The position numbers were made by a program, and so were the translations under genes. The notes under the pieces were generated by a model, which had not been told where the DNA came from, made no database searches, and saw nothing but the letters and a program-made list of their open reading frames with translations. A stretch of DNA of 64,000 nucleotides from Mycolicibacterium sarraceniae (GTDB lineage: Bacteria; Actinomycetota; Actinomycetes; Mycobacteriales; Mycobacteriaceae), in contig NZ_AP022595.1 of the NCBI RefSeq assembly GCF_010731875.1, positions 744,001 through 808,000 on the forward strand, given 5' to 3'. Below are positions 1 through 7,941 of this stretch, piece after piece (positions within the stretch are counted from its first letter, which is position 1; each line of letters starts with the position of its first letter).

Positions 1-395
1 GTGGCGGGAGCGTCGACGATCCACACCGCCAGCCGTTTCTGGGTGCCGGCCTCGGTCAGGTCGAAACCGGCCGCCTCGCCGGGTGTTCCGAGGTGCACCC
101 GTAGGCCGATCGGTCCCTTGCCCGGTTTGAGCGGCACCGCCGCGAGCTTGTCACTCCATTTCAGCCACCCGGCGCGCGATAGGTGGGTGATCAACCACAC
201 CCCGCCGACCTGCATACCGAGGTACTTACCCCACCGCGCCGCACCCGTCACGGGTTGCCCGTGCAGCGCCGTCGGCGGCGGATCGAAGGTCTTCAGCACC
301 GACAGCGCCGCGACGTCGATGCGCCCGACCGATGTGCCGACGGCATGTCGGCGCAGATGGTCAGCCAGGGCCTCGACTTCGGGCAGTTCAGGCAT
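1..395 (-). CDS. Fpg/Nei family DNA glycosylase (3' part outside window)
   Basis: Base-excision repair glycosylase/AP lyase. The minus-strand frame starts with ATG at 395 and begins MPELPEVEAL, the family signature in which Pro2 becomes the catalytic N-terminal proline and Glu3 is the second catalytic residue. A downstream stretch GKYLGMQVGGVWLITHLSRA matches the conserved beta-strand region that follows the catalytic helix. About 131 residues are present and the frame runs off the window, so the H2TH and any zinc-finger domain cannot be seen. The substrate (8-oxoG or oxidised pyrimidines) cannot be decided. Confidence 0.85.
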   Translation of the reverse strand, partial: MPELPEVEALADHLRRHAVGTSVGRIDVAALSVLKTFDPPPTALHGQPVTGAARWGKYLGMQVGGVWLITHLSRAGWLKWSDKLAAVPLKPGKGPIGLRVHLGTPGEAAGFDLTEAGTQKRLAVWIVDAPA

Positions 396-404
396 GCTTC
401 CAGA

Positions 405-665
405 CTAGAGAAGCGTCTCGCACGTGATGGGTAGCCCGGTGATTCGTCTACCGGTCGCGTTGAAGACCGCGTTCGCGATCGCGGCCGCTACCCCGACGAT
501 CACGGTCTCCCCGAGCCCCTTGCCGCCGATCGGTTCGGCTATGGAGTATTGGAATGCGTCACCTTTCTTGGCGCCGGTCAGACTCAGGTGTTCGCGCCGC
601 AGGCCCAGTAAGGCGGTCGACATCAGGGCCACGGTCGCCGCAGTGGCCACCCGATGCGCCGACAC
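405..665 (-). pseudogene. C-terminal remnant of a molybdopterin-binding xanthine dehydrogenase/aldehyde oxidase family subunit
   Basis: The frame encodes EPIGGKGLGETVIVGVAAAI followed by ANAVFNATGRRITGLPIT and a Leu-Leu end, the typical extreme C-terminus of the large molybdopterin subunit (usually over 700 residues). Only about 86 codons remain and nothing recognisable of the family lies further upstream on this strand, so the gene has lost almost all its coding sequence. The first 20 or so codons may not belong to the family. It ends 10 bases from the start of the glycosylase gene. The 83 bases between this remnant and the next gene hold nothing I recognise. Confidence 0.6.
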
Positions 666-748
666 CTGCTGCAGCGCCGAGAGACGTGCGCCCGGGACGT
701 GGCATTCTGTCCGCTGCCGACCTCAGGACGTGACGCTGGCAGCGGGTC

Positions 749-1141
749 CTAGTGGCGGTCGGCGTCTTTGAAGGGCAATGAGAACAGCCAGCTGACGATT
801 GAGAGCACGATCGCGGCCCAGATGGCGGTCCACCAGAACTGGTTGATCTGCAGTCCCCAGTGGGTGGTGTGCTCGGTGATCCCGGCGGTGATCCACAGCA
901 TCAACGCATTGATGACGACGTGGATCAGCCCAAGGGTGAGGATGTAGAGCGGTATCGACAAGAACTGCACGAGCGGTTTGAGAATCGCGTTCACCAAGCC
1001 GAAGATGACCGCGACCACGAGAATGATGCCGGCCCGCTGCAGCGTGGAATCCCCGCCGACGAAACTGATGCCGGGCACGACCAGTGTGACGACCCATAGC
1101 GCCAGTCCGGTGACTGCTGCGCGGAGGATAAACTGTCCCAT
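749..1141 (-). CDS. phage holin family membrane protein (PF04020-like)
   Basis: 130-residue protein with four strongly hydrophobic segments (about residues 7-25, 35-65, 68-90 and 100-122), the layout of the four-TM Phage_holin_4_2 family found in almost all mycobacteria. Charged residues are rare until the C-terminal FKDADRH. The function in mycobacteria is unknown and there is no phage context here; the name comes only from the family. ATG at 1141 is preceded by little spacer to cobF (18 bases), so the two may be cotranscribed. Confidence 0.75.
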   Translation of the reverse strand: MGQFILRAAVTGLALWVVTLVVPGISFVGGDSTLQRAGIILVVAVIFGLVNAILKPLVQFLSIPLYILTLGLIHVVINALMLWITAGITEHTTHWGLQINQFWWTAIWAAIVLSIVSWLFSLPFKDADRH

Positions 1142-1159
1142 GCGGCGATCTTCGCAGAG

Positions 1160-1894
1160 CTAAGCCCGCAAGAGATAGATGTCCATGATCCAGCCGTGTC
1201 GGGCACGCGCGTCGGCCCGCAGCGCCGCGAGGGTTTCGCCGATCTCACCGACGGTGCCCGACATCAGCAATTCGTCGGGCGTGCCGAGGTAGGCCCCCCA
1301 CCAAATCCGGGTCTGCGGTGGGCACCTGAGGAACGAACACTCGCCGTCGAGCATCACCACCGCCGAGCCCGCCAGGCCGGTGCTGCGCAGCTGCCGCCCG
1401 GTGGTGATCAGCACGGGTTCGCCGACGTCGTTGAGTGGGATCCGGTGCCGCGCGGTGAGTGCCTGCACCGCGGTGATCCCGGGGATCACGTCGAATTCGA
1501 ACTCGACATGGTCGGCGACCTCGTTGAGGATCCGCAAGGTGCTGTCGTACAGCGACGGATCGCCCCACGCGAGAAAGGAACCGACGCCGTCGGGCCCAAG
1601 CTCGGTCTCGATAGCCTGAGCCCACAACCGAGCGCGGGCATGGTGCCAGTCGGCGACGGCCTGGGTGTACTCGCCGTCGGCCGCTCGTTGCGGATCGGGC
1701 AGCTCGACAAAGCGATAACGCTGATCGACGATGAACCGCTGGCAGATCTCTCGGCGTAATGCGACGAGATCGCTCTTGGCCTCGCCCTTGTTCATCGCGA
1801 AGAACACATCGGTGTCGCCCAGCGCACGGATCGCCTGCGATGTCACGTAATGGGGGTCGCCGGCGCCGATGCCGATGACGTGGATGGTGCGCAT
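1160..1894 (-). CDS. cobF: precorrin-6A synthase (deacetylating) CobF
   Basis: SAM-dependent methyltransferase of the aerobic cobalamin pathway; it methylates C1 of precorrin-5 with release of acetate to give precorrin-6A. The N-terminus IHVIGIGAGDPHYVTSQAI is the tetrapyrrole-methylase motif with the glycine-rich GIGAGDP loop, and a second SAM-contact block FLAWGDPSLYDST lies near residue 110. At 244 residues it is close to the usual length. It stands apart from other cob genes in this window, as cobF does in M. tuberculosis. The ATG at 1894 faces the promoter region shared with the divergent DUF2231 gene. Confidence 0.88.
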   Translation of the reverse strand: MRTIHVIGIGAGDPHYVTSQAIRALGDTDVFFAMNKGEAKSDLVALRREICQRFIVDQRYRFVELPDPQRAADGEYTQAVADWHHARARLWAQAIETELGPDGVGSFLAWGDPSLYDSTLRILNEVADHVEFEFDVIPGITAVQALTARHRIPLNDVGEPVLITTGRQLRSTGLAGSAVVMLDGECSFLRCPPQTRIWWGAYLGTPDELLMSGTVGEIGETLAALRADARARHGWIMDIYLLRA

Positions 1895-1938
1895 GTCGGT
1901 GAGCCTATCGAGCGGCTCGTGCGCCGAGAATCGAAAGC

Positions 1939-2412
1939 ATGTCGAGATTCAACGGACTTCCCGCCCACGTTCTGTTGGTTCACTTCATCGTGGTCTTGGG
2001 CCCCCTGACGGCCGCATTGGCGATCCTGTGCGCGCTGTGGCCGGCTGCTCGGCAGCGCCTGGTATGGCTGGTACTAGCGCTGTCGCTGATCGTCGCGGGG
2101 CTGACCCCGTTGACCACCGAGGCCGGCGAGTGGCTCGAGGACCGCGTGGGGCACTCGCCGCTGCTGGAGGCCCACACTGAGCTCGGCGACACCATGCTCT
2201 ACTTCTCGCTGGCGTTGCTCGTCGCGGGGGTACTGCTGGCCGTGGTGCACCTTCGGGCCGGCCGCGGGCAGCCGCTACCCACCCTGCTGTCGGTCGCCGT
2301 GGCGGCCTTTGTCGTGGTGGCAGGAGTCGCAATGATCGTGCAGGTCTATCGCGTCGGCGACTCCGGCGCCAAGGCCACCTGGGGACAGGTGGCCGCCAAT
2401 CCCACCCGATGA
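1939..2412 (+). CDS. DUF2231-like small membrane protein
   Basis: 157 residues starting MSRFNGLPAHVLLVHFIVVL. The LPAHVLLVHF motif near the N-terminus followed by four hydrophobic helices (about 10-30, 37-57, 82-105 and 115-137) fits the DUF2231 group of actinobacterial membrane proteins. Histidines and an acidic patch (GEWLEDRVGH) lie between helices 2 and 3. No function is known for the family. It is divergent from cobF with a 44-base gap that must hold both promoters. Confidence 0.6.
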   Translation: MSRFNGLPAHVLLVHFIVVLGPLTAALAILCALWPAARQRLVWLVLALSLIVAGLTPLTTEAGEWLEDRVGHSPLLEAHTELGDTMLYFSLALLVAGVLLAVVHLRAGRGQPLPTLLSVAVAAFVVVAGVAMIVQVYRVGDSGAKATWGQVAANPTR

Positions 2413-2491
2413 GCCAACCCTCCCGATGGGCGAGTCCCACCTGATGCGACAGCGGCAGCTGGCACAGGGGAACGCTACCTAGCATCGCGGT

Positions 2492-3358
2492 ATGCGATTC
2501 ACGTATGCCGAGGCCATGACCGATCCGACGTACTACATCCCGCTCGCCAAGTCCGTCGAGGCCGCCGGGTATCACGCGATGACGATTCCGGACAGCGTCG
2601 CCTACCCGTTCGAATCGGACTCCACCTACCCCTACACTCCGGACGGCAACCGGGAGTTCTTGGACGGCAAGGCATTTATCGAATCATTCGTGTTGATGGG
2701 CGCGCTGGGTGCGGTCACGACGACCTTGCACTTCAACCTCTTCGTCCTCAAGCTGCCGATCCGGCCGCCCGCCCTGGTGGCCAAGCAGGCCGGCTCTCTG
2801 GCGGCACTGATCGGCAACCGCCTCGGCCTCGGCGTCGGCACCAGCCCGTGGCCGGAGGACTACGAGGTGATGGGCGTCCCGTTCGCCAGGCGCGGCAAGC
2901 GGATGGACGAGTGCATCGCGATCATCAAGGGACTTACCAGCGGTGAGTACTTCGAGTTCCACGGCGAGTTCTACGACTTTCCCAAGACGAAGATGACGCC
3001 GGCGCCGTCGGCGCCAATCCCGATCCTGATCGGCGGGCACGCCGATGCCGCGCTGCGCCGGGCCGCGCGCAACGACGGCTGGATGCACGGCGGTGGCACC
3101 GAGGACCTCGACGAGCTGCTGGTCAAGCTGAACCGCTACCGCGAGGAGGAAGGGACGACTGATCAGCCCTTCCAAATCCACGTCATCTCACTCGATGCCT
3201 TCACCGTCGACGGTGTGAAGCGCCTGGAGGACAAGGGCGTCACCGACGTGATCGTCGGCTTCCGGGTCCCCTACATCAAGGGACCCGACACCGAGCCGCT
3301 GGACGCCAAGATCCGCAGCCTCGAATGGTTCGCCGAGAACGTGATCGCGAAAATTTAA
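2492..3358 (+). CDS. LLM-class (luciferase-like) flavin/F420-dependent oxidoreductase
   Basis: 288-residue single-domain TIM-barrel enzyme of the bacterial luciferase superfamily. The typical order of blocks is visible: N-terminal FTYAEAMTDP strand, GYHAMTIPDS, the NLFVLKLPIRPPALVAKQAG stretch, RLGLGVGTSPWPEDYEVMGV, RGKRMDECIAIIKGL, and PIPILIGGHADAALRRAARN near the C-terminus, where cofactor phosphate is bound. The substrate is unknown; in mycobacteria such enzymes often use F420. It converges with the enoyl-CoA hydratase gene (3 bases between stops), so no operon partner is evident. Confidence 0.85.
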   Translation: MRFTYAEAMTDPTYYIPLAKSVEAAGYHAMTIPDSVAYPFESDSTYPYTPDGNREFLDGKAFIESFVLMGALGAVTTTLHFNLFVLKLPIRPPALVAKQAGSLAALIGNRLGLGVGTSPWPEDYEVMGVPFARRGKRMDECIAIIKGLTSGEYFEFHGEFYDFPKTKMTPAPSAPIPILIGGHADAALRRAARNDGWMHGGGTEDLDELLVKLNRYREEEGTTDQPFQIHVISLDAFTVDGVKRLEDKGVTDVIVGFRVPYIKGPDTEPLDAKIRSLEWFAENVIAKI

Positions 3359-3361
3359 CTG

Positions 3362-4162
3362 CTACAGCGGATCCCACTTCGCAGCCCGCTTCTCGCGGTG
3401 CGCCATCGCCGCCTCGTGCGGGTTGTTGGTGAAGCCGGTCAGCACCTGCGTGCGGTTCTCGATCTCTTTGGCGTGCCGAAGGCTCGGCGCGTCGAGGGCG
3501 GCGTTGAGCCCGGTTTTGGTCTGCCAGACCCCGAAGGCGTTGTTGGCGGCGATGGTGCGCGCCATCTCCAATGCGGAATCGGCCAGCGTGTCGGCGGGCA
3601 CCACCTCGTGCACCAGCCCGATCCGGTAGGCCTCCGCCGCGTCGATGATCCGCCCGGTGAGCATCATTTCCCGTGCGGCGCCCGCGCCGACGATCTTGGG
3701 CAGCAGGTAGCTCGTCCCCATGTCCATCGACGAGAAGCCCGCCTTGATGAACACCGAACCGAAGCGCGCGGTCTCCGACGCGATCCGGATATCGCAGTGC
3801 AGCGCGTAGGCCAGGCCGCCGCCGACGGCTACCCCGTTGACCGCCGCGACCACCGGGATCGGCAACTCGTAGAGCCTGGTCAGCTGGTCGGCGAGGCGGA
3901 TCTGGCCGTCGTACATGGTCTTGAACTGGGCACTCGCGGGTTCGACCCATGGCTTTCCGGTGCCGGTGAGATCGGCACCCGCGGAGAAGCCCCGGCCTGC
4001 TCCGGTGAGGACGGCGACCCGGTACTTCCACGAGCTGAGCTCGTCGAGAACGGCGTCCAGTCCGTCGAGCAGGTTTCCGTCGATCGCGTTGAGCAGCTCG
4101 GGCCGGTTGAGGGTGATGCCGGCGATTCCGTCCTCGAGTTCAGAGAATTCCACAGCAGCCAT
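3362..4162 (-). CDS. enoyl-CoA hydratase/isomerase (crotonase) family protein
   Basis: 266 residues with the crotonase fold: ITLNRPELLNAI near residue 20, the oxyanion block GRGFSAGADLTG near 58, and NGVAVGGGLAYALHCDIRIA near 110. Where classical hydratases carry the first catalytic Glu (GGG..E), this protein has GGGLAYAL, and at the second position it has SSMDMGTSYLLP with Asp rather than Glu. It may therefore be an isomerase or another crotonase-type enzyme rather than a beta-oxidation hydratase. Single gene, divergent from prpE with 131 bases between starts. Confidence 0.85.
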   Translation of the reverse strand: MAAVEFSELEDGIAGITLNRPELLNAIDGNLLDGLDAVLDELSSWKYRVAVLTGAGRGFSAGADLTGTGKPWVEPASAQFKTMYDGQIRLADQLTRLYELPIPVVAAVNGVAVGGGLAYALHCDIRIASETARFGSVFIKAGFSSMDMGTSYLLPKIVGAGAAREMMLTGRIIDAAEAYRIGLVHEVVPADTLADSALEMARTIAANNAFGVWQTKTGLNAALDAPSLRHAKEIENRTQVLTGFTNNPHEAAMAHREKRAAKWDPL

Positions 4163-4293
4163 GGCGGGAGATTAACTCGCGGCCTCCTCGGGTACCCCAG
4201 CCGCCATGGCAACCGTCGACGTGGCTGTCCCCTCCCCTGTCCCGCCCCAGCCGCGCTGACCTGATCGAGGCCCGGCCACAGTACGGTGCTTGG

Positions 4294-6162
4294 ATGGCTG
4301 CATACCGTGAGTTGTTCGACGCCAGCGTCGCTGACCCTGCCGGGTTCTGGGCGCAGGCCGCCCGCGCGGTGTCGTGGACGCGGGCACCGCAGCGCATCCT
4401 CGACGACACCAACCCGCCCTTCTACCGCTGGTTCCCCGACGCCGAGTTGAACACCTGTGCCAATGCACTCGACCGGCATATCGATGTACGCGGCAACCAG
4501 CTCGCGCTGATCTACGACTCCCCCGTCACCGGAACCAAACGGACTTTCACGTATCGCGAATTGCTTTACGAGACAGCATGTTTCGCTGGTGTTCTGCGCG
4601 AATTGGGGGTCGGCAAGGGCGACCGGGTGGTGCTCTACATGCCGATGATCCCCGAGGCAGTGATCGCCATGCTGGCCTGCGCACGCCTGGGCGCGGTGCA
4701 TTCGGTGGTGTTTGGCGGGTTCGCCGCCCACGAGCTGGCGACCCGCATCGACGATGCGCAGCCGGTGGTGATCGTCTCGGCGTCCTGCGGTATCGAACCG
4801 ACGCGAGTCATCGAGTACAAGCCGATGCTCGACCATGCGCTGTCGTTGGCCGCCCACGAGCCGGCGGCATGCGTGATCGTCCAGCGCGACCGGCATCCCT
4901 GCGATCTGGTCGACGGCCGTGACGTGACATGGGCTTCTGCCATGGCCGACGCCGAGCCTGTTGACCCGGTCCCGGTGGCCGCCACCGATCCGCTGTACGT
5001 GCTCTACACCTCCGGCACGACAGGCAAGCCCAAGGGAATTGTGCGAGATAACGGCGGCCATGCCGTCGCGCTTTTGTGGACCATGCGTCACATCTACGAC
5101 ATCGACCCCGGTGACGTGTTCTGGGCGGCCTCCGATGTCGGGTGGGTGGTGGGCCACTCCTATATCGTCTACGGTCCGTTGCTGGCCGGAGCGACGACGG
5201 TGCTCTACGAGGGAAAGCCCATCGGCACACCGGATCCCGGCGCGTTCTGGCGGGTGGTCGCCGAGCACGGGGTGAAGGCGTTGTTCACCGCGCCGACCGC
5301 GATCCGGGCGATCCGCAAGGAGGATCCGCACGCCGCGCATGTCGAGCACTACGACCTGTCTTCGCTGAAATATCTGTTCCAGGCGGGCGAACGGCTGGAC
5401 CCCGACACCTACGCCTGGGCAACAGCCAAGCTCGGCATCCCGGTCGTCGATCACTGGTGGCAGACCGAGACCGGCTGGGCGATTGCGGCCAATCCGATGG
5501 GGGTCCAACACCTTCCGCTCAAGGCCGGCTCCCCCACCATGCCGATGCCGGGCTACGACGTACAGATCCTCCAGGTCGACGGCTCGCCCTGCGCGCCGGG
5601 CGAGGAGGGCGACATCTGCATCAGCCTGCCGCTGCCGCCGGGAACCCTGCCGACCCTGTGGGGTGACGACGCCCGGTACGAGAAGTCGTATCTGCGCGAG
5701 CATCCCGGTTTCTATCTGACCGGCGACGGCGGTTACATCGACGAGGACGGCTACCTGTTCGTGATGGGCCGGATCGACGACGTGATCAACGTTGCGGGAC
5801 ACCGGTTGTCGACGGGATCGATCGAGGCGGTGCTGGCGGCGCATCCCGCGGTGGCCGAGTGTGCGGTGATCGGGGTGGCCGACGAGATCAAGGGTCAGGT
5901 GCCGCGCGGCTTCGTGGTGCTCAAGGCCGGAGCGTCGGCCGACGGCCTCGCCGAAGAGTTGGTGGCCGCGGTGCGCAACGAGATCGGTGCGGTGGCCTGC
6001 TTCCGACTTGCCGACGTGGTGCCCGCCCTGCCGAAGACCCGCTCGGGCAAGATCCTGCGCAAGACGATGCGCGGTATCGCGCACGGCAAGGATGAGCCGA
6101 TTCCCTCGACCATCGAGGATCCGGCGGTGCTGGACACGTTGCGGCCGATTCTGCAGCAATGA
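4294..6162 (+). CDS. prpE: propionyl-CoA synthetase (PrpE/AcsA family)
   Basis: AMP-forming acyl-CoA synthetase that activates propionate (or acetate). At 622 residues it has the N-terminal ACAS_N region (FDASVADPAGFWAQAA), the P-loop LYTSGTTGKPKGIVRDNGGH, the motif WWQTETGWAIAANPMG, the hinge FYLTGDGGYIDEDGYLFVMG and the C-terminal catalytic-lysine motif TRSGKILRKTMRGIA (target of regulatory acetylation in the family). Residues DNGGH after the P-loop and SDVGWVVGHSYIVYGPLL favour PrpE over AcsA. Its stop overlaps the next ATG (ATGA), so it is translationally coupled to the VOC gene. Confidence 0.85.
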   Translation: MAAYRELFDASVADPAGFWAQAARAVSWTRAPQRILDDTNPPFYRWFPDAELNTCANALDRHIDVRGNQLALIYDSPVTGTKRTFTYRELLYETACFAGVLRELGVGKGDRVVLYMPMIPEAVIAMLACARLGAVHSVVFGGFAAHELATRIDDAQPVVIVSASCGIEPTRVIEYKPMLDHALSLAAHEPAACVIVQRDRHPCDLVDGRDVTWASAMADAEPVDPVPVAATDPLYVLYTSGTTGKPKGIVRDNGGHAVALLWTMRHIYDIDPGDVFWAASDVGWVVGHSYIVYGPLLAGATTVLYEGKPIGTPDPGAFWRVVAEHGVKALFTAPTAIRAIRKEDPHAAHVEHYDLSSLKYLFQAGERLDPDTYAWATAKLGIPVVDHWWQTETGWAIAANPMGVQHLPLKAGSPTMPMPGYDVQILQVDGSPCAPGEEGDICISLPLPPGTLPTLWGDDARYEKSYLREHPGFYLTGDGGYIDEDGYLFVMGRIDDVINVAGHRLSTGSIEAVLAAHPAVAECAVIGVADEIKGQVPRGFVVLKAGASADGLAEELVAAVRNEIGAVACFRLADVVPALPKTRSGKILRKTMRGIAHGKDEPIPSTIEDPAVLDTLRPILQQ

Positions 6163-6785
6163 CCATCACCGTCGACGAATTCCAGATCGCTGACCCGGTT
6201 GACGCTTGGGAGACAGCGGGTTTCAGTGTGGACGCCGACGGAGTCTGCCGCATCGGCGACGTTCGGATTCGGCTCGTTGGTTCTGACGGCGGCATTCTGG
6301 GCTGGGCGTTGCGGGGATTGCCTGCGGACGGTGCGGTCGACGGCATCCCGACCGTCCGGTCCGACAGCGTCCCCGCCGAGCCGGCCACGCACGCCAACGG
6401 TGTGACGTCGATCGACCACGTCGTGCTGCTGTCGCCCAACCTGGCGCGGACCGTCGAGTCACTGGCGGCCGTCGGGCTGCAGCCGCGCCGGGAACGCGAT
6501 GCCGAACTCGGCGGCCACGCGATGCGGCAGATCTTTTTCCGGCTGGGATCGGTGATCCTCGAGGTCGTCGGTTCACCCGACGCGGCGGCCGACGGTCCGT
6601 CGTCGTTGTGGGGCATCACGTTCGTCGTCGCCGATATCGATGCGACCGCGGCGTTCTTCGGTGATCGCGCGTTGCCTGTCAAGGACGCCGTGCAGCCGGG
6701 ACGCCGGATCACCACGCTGCGGCATCGCGATCTGGGCATGTCGGTCCGGACGGCGATGATCTCGCCGCCTATTCTCGGCGGATGA
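6159..6785 (+). CDS. VOC/glyoxalase superfamily protein
   Basis: 208 residues. The C-terminal two thirds show a vicinal-oxygen-chelate repeat: [19 protein letters not shown] (about residue 86) and a second half beginning [20 protein letters not shown] (about 147). The first 80 residues form a separate N-terminal extension with [13 protein letters not shown]. Metal-ligand assignment is uncertain. It is coupled at both ends by ATGA overlaps to prpE upstream and rnhA downstream, so the three genes must be one transcript. Substrate unknown. Confidence 0.75.
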   Translation: MTITVDEFQIADPVDAWETAGFSVDADGVCRIGDVRIRLVGSDGGILGWALRGLPADGAVDGIPTVRSDSVPAEPATHANGVTSIDHVVLLSPNLARTVESLAAVGLQPRRERDAELGGHAMRQIFFRLGSVILEVVGSPDAAADGPSSLWGITFVVADIDATAAFFGDRALPVKDAVQPGRRITTLRHRDLGMSVRTAMISPPILGG

Positions 6786-7255
6786 CCGAGCCCGCCGGCG
6801 ACATCGTCGTGATCCACACCGACGGCGGCTGCCGACCCAACCCCGGGCCCGGCGGCTGGGGAGCGGTGCTGCGCATGCGCCATCACGTCCGGGAGATGTG
6901 CGGCGGCGAGCCCACCGAGACGAGCAACAACCGGATGGAGTTGACCGCGCCGATCATGGCGCTGGAAGCCCTCACCCGATCGGTGACGGTGCACCTCTAT
7001 ACCGACAGCACCTACGTCCGCAACGGCATCACCAAGTGGGTGGTCGGCTGGCAGCGCAACGGCTGGCTGACGTCGGCCAAGCAGCCGGTGAAGAACGTCG
7101 ACCTGTGGCAGCGACTCCAGGCCGCCTGCGCGCAACACCAGGTCGAATGGTTCTGGGTGAAGGGCCATTCCGGTGTAGCCGACAACGAGTTGGCCGATCA
7201 GTTGGCGACGCGAGGTCTGGAAGAGGCGGTCGCGGCGTCAGCGATTGCGATCTGA
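6782..7255 (+). CDS. rnhA: ribonuclease HI, stand-alone form
   Basis: Degrades RNA in RNA-DNA hybrids. All four catalytic carboxylates are visible: Asp in [17 protein letters not shown], Glu in [14 protein letters not shown], Asp in [12 protein letters not shown] and the C-terminal Asp in [11 protein letters not shown]; the flexible-loop His is in VKGHSG. At 157 residues it is the classical E. coli-like length. This is the single-domain RNase HI known from M. smegmatis, not the RNase HI-CobC fusion of M. tuberculosis (Rv2228c). ATGA overlap with the VOC gene; its last codons overlap the convergent gene by 18 bases. Confidence 0.92.
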   Translation: MTEPAGDIVVIHTDGGCRPNPGPGGWGAVLRMRHHVREMCGGEPTETSNNRMELTAPIMALEALTRSVTVHLYTDSTYVRNGITKWVVGWQRNGWLTSAKQPVKNVDLWQRLQAACAQHQVEWFWVKGHSGVADNELADQLATRGLEEAVAASAIAI

Positions 7256-7873
7256 GCGGCCGCGTTGGCTGAGGATCAGGACGCCGGGTCCAGTCAGGTC
7301 GGCATATGTGCTGCGGCGTCGTGCCATGGCCATGAGGATGGCTTCACCGGGTCCCCGTACTTCGGGACCGCTTCCGGTTGACCAGTCGAAATCAGTCGCG
7401 ACCAGTCTGGCTCCACGGGTGTACCAACCGCCGCGGATCAGCGGAGCCACCTTGGCGAATTCAAGCGCTGCACGGAGGCGTTCGGCGGGTATTGCACGCG
7501 GCAGGTTGAGCGGCCGGCGGATGTCCTGTTGATGGATCATGCATTCCACCAGTGCAACTCGACTGCCGAATCCTGAGCCGACGCCTTGTGGCTTGGCGTG
7601 AGCTCGCATGATGCCGACGATGCGTGCCGGCGGGCAGGGCAAGAGGCTGTGCACGTCGGCGGCGTTGAGCCGGTCGAGGTTGAATCGGTTTTTGGCCAGG
7701 GCTGCGGTGAACCCTGATCGTGTGCGGTCGAGGTAGGCGATCGCATGAGCGGCGACGTCACGGACGCGCCAGCTTCCGCACAGGGTTGGAGCATTCCATT
7801 GCTGGTCAGTCAGGCCGGCAAGTAGGTCGGCGAACTCGTCGCGCTCTTGGCTGGCCAGGGTTGTCAGGTCCAT
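7238..7873 (-). CDS. mycothiol-dependent maleylpyruvate isomerase family protein
   Basis: 211 residues with the DinB-like four-helix N-terminal domain of the TIGR03083/MDMPI family: [20 protein letters not shown], then the signature [21 protein letters not shown] conserved basic/aromatic patch [10 protein letters not shown] follows. Family members use mycothiol or bind a divalent metal; the substrate here is unknown. The 58-base gap to the divergent DUF222 gene contains the LexA box, which could also affect this gene. Confidence 0.8.
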   Translation of the reverse strand: MDLTTLASQERDEFADLLAGLTDQQWNAPTLCGSWRVRDVAAHAIAYLDRTRSGFTAALAKNRFNLDRLNAADVHSLLPCPPARIVGIMRAHAKPQGVGSGFGSRVALVECMIHQQDIRRPLNLPRAIPAERLRAALEFAKVAPLIRGGWYTRGARLVATDFDWSTGSGPEVRGPGEAILMAMARRRSTYADLTGPGVLILSQRGRSDRNR

Positions 7874-7925
7874 CGGTGCTCACTGTCGCATGAGCGCCAA
7901 ACTTGTCGGTGGGCGGACATAGTAT

Positions 7926-7941
7926 TCGAACATGTGTTCGA
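7926..7941. promoter_or_regulatory. LexA (SOS) box overlapping the start codon of the DUF222/HNH gene
   Basis: TCGAAC-ATGT-GTTCGA is a perfect match to the mycobacterial SOS consensus TCGAAC(N4)GTTCGA. The central ATGT contains the start codon of the downstream gene (ATG at 7932), so LexA would block initiation directly. SOS boxes with 13E12-repeat genes are established in M. tuberculosis. Confidence 0.85.

Noticed and set aside
749..1097. Overlapping out-of-frame long frames around cobF and the holin-like gene
   Set aside because: Frames such as 723-1097 and 1196-1759 lack ribosome-binding sites and recognisable domains and lie antisense or out of frame to real genes.
749..1141. Phage holin family gene as evidence for a prophage
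   Set aside because: This family is a widespread chromosomal mycobacterial membrane protein; its neighbours are cobF and housekeeping genes with no phage genes.
3880..6159. 759-codon minus-strand open frame opposite prpE
   Set aside because: Antisense shadow of a GC-rich gene: its codon positions mirror prpE, the translation is Arg/His/Gly-rich without any domain, and prpE itself has full motifs.
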